This document shows, in pieces, positions 1 to 6,559 of a stretch of DNA of 46,657 nt; position 1 is the stretch's first letter; every line of letters begins with the position of its first letter. The DNA lies in contig JAEFAM010000012.1 of the NCBI GenBank assembly GCA_016287565.1, positions 1 through 46,657 of the forward strand, read 5' to 3'. The translations under genes were made by a program, and so were the position numbers. The notes beneath the pieces were generated by a model. The model was given only the letters and a program-made list of their open reading frames with translations. It was not told the DNA's origin and did not search any database. Source of the DNA: Clostridia bacterium (GTDB lineage Bacteria > Bacillota > Clostridia > UBA1212 > UBA1255).

Positions 1-1
1 G

Positions 2-1333
2 CGTGCCGTGCTGGCGGGAATGACCCCTGAAAAAGCCGTGGTGAGGGGCCCCGACGAAGCATTCCTCGACGAGCTGGCCGAACTGGCCCGGACCGCCGGG
101 GCAACTGTTGTCGACCGCGTCACCCAGCGCAGGGACGCTCCCGATTCCAGGTATTATCTCGGCAGCGGCACGGTGGACAATATCAAAAACAGCGTGCGCC
201 GGGAGAACGCCTCTCTCGTGATCTTCGACGACGAACTTTCTCCCACCCAGATCCGAAACCTTGAAGACGCGCTGGACGTGAGAGTCATCGACCGCACCGC
301 GCTGATACTCGACATTTTCGCCTCCAGGGCCAGATCCTCCGAGGGCAAGCTGCAGGTGGAACTTGCCCAGCAGAAATACAGGCTGCCGCGGCTTACGGGC
401 CGTGGAATAGAACTTTCCAGGCTGGGCGGCGGCATAGGCACCAGAGGCCCCGGCGAGAGCAAACTGGAGACGGACAGGCGCCACATAAACAGGAAAATAC
501 ACGCTCTTGAGGCGAAGCTGAAAGAGATGTCCGACCGGCGGGAAGTGCTGCGGAAAGAAAGGCGGCGCAAGAACCTTCCCGTTATCGCGGTGGTAGGTTA
601 CACGAACGCGGGCAAATCCACGCTGGTGAACGCCCTTTGTGACGCCGACGTGTTCGTAAAAGACGAGCTGTTCGCCACGCTGGACACTTCAGTGCGCAGG
701 CTGAGCTTCGGCTCCGGCAGGAGCGTGGGGAAGGACGGCGCGGAAGGCGATGGCGGCGGCAACGGTACCGGGCGCCTCAGGCCGGACCAGGATTTCCTGC
801 TGGTTGACACGGTCGGATTCATCCGGAAGCTGCCTCACGACCTCATCGAGAGCTTTAAAGCCACGCTGGAAGAGACGGTATACGCAGACCTGCTGCTCCA
901 CGTGGTTGACGCGTCGGACCCGGATTGCGACGACTGCATTGACGCGGTGGAAAACATACTCGACGAGATCGGCGCGGGAGGAAGGCCCAGGTACCTGGTG
1001 CTCAACAAGTGCGACAAGCTTGGTCCCGGAGATGAGATATACGTTTCGGACAGGTCGAGGCACACCTACGGCCGGGTGCTGAAGATATCCGCGGCAACGG
1101 GCGACGGGCTCGGGGAACTGACGGATCAGATAGTTCGGTTTTTTACAGGCGTTATGAGGCGGTTCGACGTGGTGATCCCTTATTCCGAAGGGGCGTTGGC
1201 CGCGGAGATAAGGCGTCTTGGAAATATAGAATCAGAACAATATTCGGAGGACGGGATCCGGTTCAAGGGCACCGTTTCCGCCGATTTTTACGACAGGTCA
1301 ATGCGCCGTTTCGCCTTCGCTTCCGGCCGTTGA
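2..1333 (+). CDS. hflX: Ribosome-associated GTPase HflX, 5' end cut by window edge
   Basis: This is an HflX-family GTPase, which binds the 50S subunit and splits or rescues stalled ribosomes. Numbering from the GTG at position 8, the N-terminal HflX domain (1-185) contains the conserved LQVELAQ and GTRGPGESKLE segments. The GTPase domain has P-loop GYTNAGKST (197-205), G3 DTVGF (267-271) and G4 NKCD (333-336). The frame stays open to the window edge, and the first residues (RAVLAGM) align with the internal first strand of HflX proteins (as in EKVLLVG). The true start is therefore probably upstream, and the GTG at 8 is not a convincing start. Between switch I (TLDTSVR) and G3 there is a Gly-rich insertion of about 20 residues (235-258) not usual in the family. 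The 3' end overlaps the convergent transporter gene by 36 bp. Confidence 0.95.
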   Translation, partial: RAVLAGMTPEKAVVRGPDEAFLDELAELARTAGATVVDRVTQRRDAPDSRYYLGSGTVDNIKNSVRRENASLVIFDDELSPTQIRNLEDALDVRVIDRTALILDIFASRARSSEGKLQVELAQQKYRLPRLTGRGIELSRLGGGIGTRGPGESKLETDRRHINRKIHALEAKLKEMSDRREVLRKERRRKNLPVIAVVGYTNAGKSTLVNALCDADVFVKDELFATLDTSVRRLSFGSGRSVGKDGAEGDGGGNGTGRLRPDQDFLLVDTVGFIRKLPHDLIESFKATLEETVYADLLLHVVDASDPDCDDCIDAVENILDEIGAGGRPRYLVLNKCDKLGPGDEIYVSDRSRHTYGRVLKISAATGDGLGELTDQIVRFFTGVMRRFDVVIPYSEGALAAEIRRLGNIESEQYSEDGIRFKGTVSADFYDRSMRRFAFASGR

Positions 1334-2578
1334 CGCGCCTCCGGACGAGGTCTTTGGCCTGAAGCCCCGCAACAGGAAACAGACGGTCCCGGCAATTGCC
1401 GCGGCTCCGGCGAGTATGGCGAATATGGCGGTCCAGCTCATTTTTTCAGACATTGCCGCCAGCACGTATGCGGAGGCGGAACTGCCTACGTAGGTGGTGA
1501 AATTCAGCAGCCCGGCGGCGAAACCTACGTTGCTGCTCTCCTTAAAGTAGGGCGGTATCATGCATATCAGCATCAGATTCACGCCGTGCACCGTGCCGAC
1601 GAGCACCGCGGAGAAGAGCACCGCCAGGGCCGCGACTTTTCCGCCCACGAGGAATAGGATCAGTGCGGCAACGGCTCCGATGCCGAACAGGGCTGCGGCG
1701 CAGACCAGAGGGTTGGTCAGCTTTTTGCTGTACAGCAGGCTGGTGAGTTTCAGACAGATTATGGCGAACACGGGCAACAGTACTCCGGTGAGTATGGAGA
1801 TGCCGGAATCCAGCTTGAACATTTCGGATATGTAGGTGGGCATCCAGGTGGTGGTGCCGTCTTTTATGAAGCCCTGGATCATTATGCAGAACATTATGAG
1901 GAGCAGGGTGGGAGTGATGATCGACAGGGAGGCGAGGCGCCTCTTTTTTTGCGGCGCAGGCTCGGGCTGAACGGTGCCGGCGGTGTCGGCCGATGCGCGC
2001 TGCGGTTTCGGGGTACCCGGGAATTTGAGCGCGAACACTGCGGCGATCAGCAGCGCGGCGGAAGCGCTGAATATGAACAGCGCCTTCCAGGACCAGATTC
2101 TGATCATCACCGGTGCCAGCAGATAAAGCGAGATCGTGCCGATATACCCGCCGTTGCTGACCCAAACGCTGCCCCGGGTGTATTCCGGACCGGACAGCAG
2201 CCTTGACATCACGGCGACGATGGGAGGCCAGAAAAATGCCTGGGCAAATCCGTTCAGGCACCACAATATCCTGACTGCCCAGAGAGAATCCGTAAACGGA
2301 ACGGCAAGATTGAACGCGCAGCTGGCCAGCATTCCCGCCAGGATCAGCGTTTTCGGAGGCAGCCGGTCAACAAGAAATCCGCTGACCAATTGTCCGATCC
2401 CGTAGCACACGAACAGGCCGGTCACCGCCACGGACAATTCCGTCTTGGTGCGCCCGGTGGATTCCACCATTGCCGGCAGCACCGCTGCGTAGCTGTAGCG
2501 GCAGAGATAGCTGGCCGTGTACACGGCGGTAAGCATCAGCATAATGAACAGATTGGTTTTCTTATCGCTTTTTACCAT
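1298..2578 (-). CDS. MFS transporter, organophosphate/phosphate antiporter-like
   Basis: This 426-residue protein has about 12 hydrophobic segments and is a major facilitator superfamily transporter. The first helix region (TASYLCRYSYAAVLPAM) and the loop after helix 2 (GFLVDRLPPKTLI) resemble the GlpT/UhpT-like organophosphate:phosphate antiporter group. The substrate cannot be read from the sequence. A charged, Pro/Ala-rich cytoplasmic loop (about residues 190-215) separates the two six-helix halves. The ATG at 2578 is preceded by GGGAG at a normal distance. A TATAAT box lies on the minus strand at 2688-2683, without a convincing -35. The last 36 bp overlap the end of hflX on the opposite strand. 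No neighbouring gene suggests a substrate. Confidence 0.85.
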   Translation of the reverse strand: MVKSDKKTNLFIMLMLTAVYTASYLCRYSYAAVLPAMVESTGRTKTELSVAVTGLFVCYGIGQLVSGFLVDRLPPKTLILAGMLASCAFNLAVPFTDSLWAVRILWCLNGFAQAFFWPPIVAVMSRLLSGPEYTRGSVWVSNGGYIGTISLYLLAPVMIRIWSWKALFIFSASAALLIAAVFALKFPGTPKPQRASADTAGTVQPEPAPQKKRRLASLSIITPTLLLIMFCIMIQGFIKDGTTTWMPTYISEMFKLDSGISILTGVLLPVFAIICLKLTSLLYSKKLTNPLVCAAALFGIGAVAALILFLVGGKVAALAVLFSAVLVGTVHGVNLMLICMIPPYFKESSNVGFAAGLLNFTTYVGSSASAYVLAAMSEKMSWTAIFAILAGAAAIAGTVCFLLRGFRPKTSSGGASTAGSEGETAH

Positions 2579-2738
2579 ACGATCTCCCGGATCAGGCGGT
2601 TTTGCTCAGAAAGGAATTTTGCCACAAGCACGCCGCAGGTGTCAACATCGATGGCTGTCCATTTGTGTGACCCGCAGAGATAATTATATGGTCCGGCTTC
2701 TTCATGGCCTCGTCTTGAAACTGTTCTTTCGATAAAAA

Positions 2739-3042
2739 TCGAGGATATTAATAGTTTTTGCAGATTTCCTCGAACTAACGACCGAGCCGCGCTGTCTCGA
2801 AAATGATAGTTTTATAAAAGTCGAGGATTTACGCGGTTTTATAATTGATCCTCGAAAACAGCGACGCTGCGCGCCTTCTAAAGGATGTTATTGCCATGGA
2901 CGTGTCAGAAAATGAACATAAATATCAGGGGTTTTCGCGTCTTTCGTTATTTCCCTCGAAAAACGCAGAGGCAACCATAACTCGAGCGGATCAAATGGGC
3001 ATTAACGTCGAGGATTTTAAGCAAATAGTTGTTTTCCCTCGA
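2739..3042. repeat. Array of TCGAGGA/TCCTCGA half-sites at about 28-bp pitch
   Basis: Copies of the heptamer TCGAGGA or its complement TCCTCGA, some one base off, begin near 2739, 2767, 2795, 2821, 2849, 2954, 2981, 3008 and 3037. Spacing is 25-29 bp, apart from one longer interval. In that interval (2855-2950) degenerate versions can be seen near 2877, 2904 and 2928. Two pairs form perfect 7-bp stems with exactly 21-nt loops: 2739-2745 with 2767-2773, and 2821-2827 with 2849-2855. The open frame running through it (2845-3096) has no ribosome binding site and looks accidental. The array lies in the divergent region between the MFS gene and sufC. Its function is unknown; an array of protein-binding sites or a row of hairpins are both possible. 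Confidence 0.6.
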
Positions 3043-3118
3043 AATTCTCCCTCGGGGAAACGAATCGGGTTCGATAATGAGCGAGAGCAGTTCTAACTCC
3101 ATCGCTCTACAGGCACCA

Positions 3119-3685
3119 TGAACCCTGACAATATAGTCTAAAGCAGTCAGGGCTCAATTTAGCTGCTCGCAACGCGGCAATTTAGCTCGCCCGTAAGGGC
3201 GAATTTAGCTGACCGAAGGTCAATTTAGCTCGTCCGAAGGACGAATTTAGCTCGGCGTAGCCGAATATCCCTCGCCGCCAGGCGAATATCACTCGACGAA
3301 GTCGAATATCACTCCGCGCAGCGGAATATCCCTCGCCGCCAGGCGAATATCACTCGACGAAGTCGAATATCACTCCGCGCAGCGGAATATCACTCGACGA
3401 AGTCGAATATCACTCCGCGAAGCGCAATATCACTCCGCGCAGCGGAATATCCCTCGCCGCCAGGCGAATATCACTGCGCGCAGCACAATATCACTCGTGC
3501 GCAGCACGAATATCACTGCGCGAAGCGCAATATCACTCGCCGCCAGGCGAATATCACTGCGCGAAGCGCAATATCACTCCGCGCAGCGGAATTTCGCTCG
3601 CGCGCCAGCGCGAATTTAGCTCGGCGCAGCCGAATTTAGCTGAACCCGGACAATAGAGTCTAAACAGCAGGGGTTCAATTTAGCT
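3119..3685 (+). repeat. Array of 23 covarying mini-hairpins with 9-nt constant linkers
   Basis: From 3165 to 3632 there are 23 palindromic units of 11-14 nt, each followed by a 9-nt linker: AATTTAGCT (outer units) or AATATCACT, AATATCCCT or AATTTCGCT (inner units). Examples are CGCCC-GTAA-GGGCG (3188-3201), GACC-GAA-GGTC (3211-3221), CGTCC-GAA-GGACG (3231-3243), CGGC-GTA-GCCG (3253-3263), CGAC-GAA-GTCG (3294-3304), CCGC-GCA-GCGG (3314-3324) and CGTGC-GCA-GCACG (3496-3508). Twenty units have perfect stems. Those at 3165, 3415 and 3476 carry mismatches. The T ending each linker and the A starting the next add one more pair. The array is framed by two related larger hairpins, 3119-3163 and 3641-3685, each containing an ACAATA-AGTCTAAA core. 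It ends 35 bp before the sufC promoter. It is not CRISPR, because the variable parts are themselves palindromes. Confidence 0.9.
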
Positions 3686-3720
3686 CTTCATCGCTTCTCT
3701 CATCTACATTTTGCGTCGCT

Positions 3721-3749
3721 TTGCTTTATCCCACAATATATGCTATAAT
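3721..3749 (+). promoter_or_regulatory. Predicted promoter of sufC-sufB
   Basis: TTGCTT (3721-3726) is followed after 17 nt by TATAAT (3744-3749). A TG one base before the -10 makes it an extended -10 type. The predicted transcript starts near 3756, so the upstream hairpin array is not in the leader. A small stem GGTCC-GGAA-GGGCC (3757-3770) would sit at the very 5' end of the mRNA. Confidence 0.75.
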
Positions 3750-3802
3750 GCAGACCGGTCCGGAAGGGCCACAAAAACGAAAAAACAGACAGGAAGAAAG
3801 AG

Positions 3803-4525
3803 ATGCTCAAACTTGTTGACGTATCCTTCTCCGCCGATACGGAGAGAGGGAAAAAAGATATATTGAAGAACATTGACCTGGAGAGCGGCGACGGCTTCAC
3901 CGTTGTCACGGGACCCAACGGAGGCGGCAAATCCTCCCTGGCTAAGGTCATTTCAGGCCTCTACCGTCCCACGTCGGGGCGCATTTTCTGGAAAGGGCAG
4001 GACGTAACGGACCTGAACATTACCGAAAGAGCGAAGGCAGGCATCAGCTACGCGTTCCAGCAGCCCGTGCGCTTCAAGGGGATAACCGTGAAGGACCTCA
4101 TCAAAGTGGCTTCGGGCAAGGAGCTCAACGTTTCCGAGGCGTGCGAGTACCTCTCGGCGGTGGGACTCTGCGCCAGGGACTATATTGACCGGGAAGTGAA
4201 CGCCAGCCTGTCGGGAGGAGAACTGAAGCGCATCGAGATCGCCACCGTGCTTGCCCGAAACACGGATTTCGCGGTGTTCGACGAGCCGGAAGCGGGCATT
4301 GACCTGTGGAGCTTCAACAGCCTCATCAAAGTGTTCGAGCAGATGCGGGAGAGGACCCACGGCGCCATTATGATAATCTCGCACCAGGAGCGCATCCTGG
4401 AGATCGCCGACAGGATCGTGGTCATCAGCGGCGGCAAGGTGGAGAAGCAGGGGACGAAGGACGAGATCCTTCCCGGGCTCATGTATGACAGGACGTGCCC
4501 CAGGCTTGACGGCATCAATTCGTGA
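3803..4525 (+). CDS. sufC: Fe-S cluster assembly ATPase SufC
   Basis: SufC is the cytoplasmic ABC-type ATPase of SUF iron-sulfur cluster assembly; it binds SufB/SufD and drives their conformational change. The 240 residues are normal for the family. Walker A GPNGGGKSS (37-45), Q-loop FQQP, signature LSGGELKR, Walker B AVFDEPEAGID and the switch histidine in ISHQERI are all present. The ATG at 3803 follows AGGAAG. The sufB-like gene begins 15 bp downstream, and no sufS, sufU or second sufB/D paralogue is in the window. This two-gene arrangement matches the minimal SUF-like systems of many anaerobic Clostridia and archaea. It is transcribed from the extended -10 promoter at 3721-3749. Confidence 0.93.
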   Translation: MLKLVDVSFSADTERGKKDILKNIDLESGDGFTVVTGPNGGGKSSLAKVISGLYRPTSGRIFWKGQDVTDLNITERAKAGISYAFQQPVRFKGITVKDLIKVASGKELNVSEACEYLSAVGLCARDYIDREVNASLSGGELKRIEIATVLARNTDFAVFDEPEAGIDLWSFNSLIKVFEQMRERTHGAIMIISHQERILEIADRIVVISGGKVEKQGTKDEILPGLMYDRTCPRLDGINS

Positions 4526-4540
4526 GAGGAGGCTGACAAC

Positions 4541-5512
4541 GTGGCTGAACAGGATATCAAAAGCATCGTCAATATCGATTTCGACATAAAAGAACTGGCC
4601 GGAGTCGGACGCGGTCTGCTGGACTCTATTGCCGGACTCACCGACGTTCCTTCGGGGGCGTTCAACATCCGCGCGGACGGCACTTCCATCGGCCGTGCCA
4701 GCACCAAAGCGGTGGAGATAGTGACCAAAAAGGACAAGCCCGGCATCGATATATACATCGCTCCCGGCACCACCGGCGAGACCGTGTACATCCCGGTGAT
4801 CCTCACCAAACCGGGCCTTCAGGACCTGGTGTACAACGACTTCTACGTAGGCGAGGCGGCCACGGTGGAGATCGTGGCAGGCTGCGGCATACACAACGAC
4901 AGTTGCACCGAGTCCAGGCACGACGGCATCCACGCCTTCCACGTGGGAAAGAACGCCCACGTAAAATATATCGAGCGCCATTACGGCGAAGGCAGCGGCG
5001 ATGGCACCAACGTGATGAATCCCACCACCGTGGTGGAACTCGGCAAGAACAGCTACATGGAGATGGAGACCACCCAGATAAAAGGCGTGGATTCCACCGA
5101 GCGCATCACCCGCGCAGATCTGGCAGACGGCGCCCAGCTGGTGATCAGCGAAAAGATCATGACGCACGGAAAGCAGCACGCCACCACCGATTTCAAGGTT
5201 GAACTGAACGGAGACGGATCCAGCGCAAACGTAGTGTCCAGGAGCGTTGCCAGGGACGATTCCCGCCAGCGCTTCAACGCGGACCTCAGGGGCAACAACC
5301 GCTGCCACGGCCACAGCGAGTGCGACGCCATCGTTATGGACAACGCCGTCGTTTCCTCTCTGCCGCAGATCACGGCCAATTCCGTGGAGGCGGAGCTGAT
5401 CCACGAGGCGGCCATAGGCAAGATCGCCGGAGAGCAGCTGGAAAAGCTGATGACCCTTGGCCTCACCGAGCGGGAAGCGGAAGAAAAAATAATCGACGGT
5501 TTCCTGAAATAA
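4541..5512 (+). CDS. sufB: Minimal SufB/SufD-type Fe-S scaffold protein
   Basis: This 323-residue protein is the beta-helical scaffold partner of SufC in iron-sulfur assembly, shorter than the roughly 480-residue E. coli SufB. The C-terminal core is recognisable: an NRCHGHSECDA segment (253-263), the LIHEA motif (286-290, with His288 and Glu289) and the helix LTEREAEEKIIDGF. By eye, the position equivalent to the E. coli SufB assembly cysteine (GANCGAH) has no cysteine here (VMDNAVVSS). Instead Cys255, His256, His258 and Cys261 cluster slightly upstream. The start is GTG 4541, preceded by GAGAGGAGG; an ATG alternative is not needed. It is the second gene of the operon with sufC and is followed by a terminator. 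Confidence 0.9.
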   Translation: MAEQDIKSIVNIDFDIKELAGVGRGLLDSIAGLTDVPSGAFNIRADGTSIGRASTKAVEIVTKKDKPGIDIYIAPGTTGETVYIPVILTKPGLQDLVYNDFYVGEAATVEIVAGCGIHNDSCTESRHDGIHAFHVGKNAHVKYIERHYGEGSGDGTNVMNPTTVVELGKNSYMEMETTQIKGVDSTERITRADLADGAQLVISEKIMTHGKQHATTDFKVELNGDGSSANVVSRSVARDDSRQRFNADLRGNNRCHGHSECDAIVMDNAVVSSLPQITANSVEAELIHEAAIGKIAGEQLEKLMTLGLTEREAEEKIIDGFLK

Positions 5513-5540
5513 CGGTCCCGGAAAAACCGGCCCGTTTTTT
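5513..5540 (+). terminator. Rho-independent terminator after sufCB
   Basis: A GC-rich stem (CGG outer pairs at 5513-5515 with 5532-5534, CCGG-AAAAA-CCGG inner pairs) with a small internal bulge is followed by six T residues (5535-5540), right after the sufB stop codon. Confidence 0.7.
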
Positions 5541-5561
5541 CGGATCCCTGCGCGCCCGCGC

Positions 5562-5590
5562 TTGATTTTATAAATAAAATATAATAAAAT
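5562..5590 (+). promoter_or_regulatory. Predicted promoter for the 5709 gene cluster
   Basis: TTGATT (5562-5567), 17-nt spacer, then TAAAAT (5585-5590), in an AT-rich stretch between the sufB terminator and the next ORF. The transcript would start near 5597, leaving a leader of about 110 nt. A second TATAAT-like box at 5580-5585 has no spaced -35. Confidence 0.6.
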
Positions 5591-5708
5591 AAACTTGTAT
5601 ATCCGGGACCCGCTTTCGAGGCGGGAAAAGGGCTTTGCAAAACGGATCGAAATCGGCACAAACAGCCGTGTCGCGGGAGACGCGGCAGGATCATCGGAGA
5701 TATTCACA

Positions 5709-6521
5709 ATGTCGTACGCAGACGAAAACAACAGAAACAGCAACAACGGCGGAAGCGCCCGGAACGGCGCGGCAAGGAGTTCTCATCAGAACGCGCTTGC
5801 CCAGAACAGGCAGGACGCCTACAGGTCCGGAAACGGAGCCGCGAGGACGTCCTCTTCGGGATCCACCTCCGGGACCAGGAACTCCTCGGGAGCCGGAAGC
5901 TCCTCCGGATCTTCCAAAAAGACCGAGAAAAAATACGTGATCCGCAGGATCGTATTCGCCGCCATCGTATTGCTGATATTCGTCCTCCTCATCGTAGGGA
6001 TCGCGAAGCTGATCAAGAGCATATCCTCTCCAAAGAAAAAGACCGAAGCGCCTCTTATGACGGAAGTCAGGTTCGAGGCCGGGGACGTGGGGCCCGCCGC
6101 GGAGCAGCTCCTCACCGATTCCGGCAGGACGGCGGTGGCGGAAGGCGCTTTCGTCAGGTACGAGACAGACATAACCCAGATCAATTTCCACGTGCTGGGG
6201 AATTACAAGATAAACGTGCTGTTCACCGACGCCCAGGGAGCGGAAAGCAAATATTCCGTGACCGTGAGAGTCGTTGACACGGTGCCCCCCGAAGGCGTTG
6301 CCCGGGACCAGGTGACCGCGAAAGGCGTTGCTCTCGACGTGGGAGCGTTCATCGTGCCCGGCTCGGTGGTAGACCAGACCGACGTGGCGGTATCGCTGCT
6401 GAAAGAGCCGGACTACAACAAAGTGGGAGTCCAGACCGTTGACATTCTCCTGGAAGACAGGGGAGGAAACCAGACGAGGCTTACGGCTTCGCTTACCGTG
6501 ACCGAAGACGACGCGGAATGA
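5709..6521 (+). CDS. Single-pass membrane protein with extracellular Ig-like domain
   Basis: The protein of 270 residues has a long Ser/Asn/Gly-rich cytoplasmic N-terminus (about 1-92, many SSGSS runs) and then one hydrophobic helix (IVFAAIVLLIFVLLIVGIA). The outside region ends in an Ig-like beta domain of the DUF5011 type, marked by the VRVVDTVPP turn. The frame is open upstream to 5595, but ATG 5709 has GGAGA at a suitable distance and a sensible N-terminus, so I chose it. The gene lies 38 bp before the polysaccharide deacetylase and probably shares its transcript, suggesting a role at the cell wall. No catalytic motif is visible and the function is unknown. Confidence 0.75.
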   Translation: MSYADENNRNSNNGGSARNGAARSSHQNALAQNRQDAYRSGNGAARTSSSGSTSGTRNSSGAGSSSGSSKKTEKKYVIRRIVFAAIVLLIFVLLIVGIAKLIKSISSPKKKTEAPLMTEVRFEAGDVGPAAEQLLTDSGRTAVAEGAFVRYETDITQINFHVLGNYKINVLFTDAQGAESKYSVTVRVVDTVPPEGVARDQVTAKGVALDVGAFIVPGSVVDQTDVAVSLLKEPDYNKVGVQTVDILLEDRGGNQTRLTASLTVTEDDAE

Positions 6522-6559
6522 CCGGAAGGTCTTAACAAAAGAAAAGGCAGGAAGATCTT

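Noticed and set aside
2845-3096. 83-codon open frame in the gap before sufC
   Set aside because: It starts at TTG without a ribosome binding site, lies across the periodic TCGAGGA array, and its peptide shows no family features.
3119-3685. CRISPR array
   Set aside because: The repeated part is only 9 nt, the variable parts are 11-14 nt palindromes that recur, and there are no cas genes.
3953-5746. Long minus-strand frame opposite sufC and sufB
   Set aside because: It is the complement of two well-recognised genes in GC-rich DNA, its product has no recognisable domain, and it crosses a terminator.
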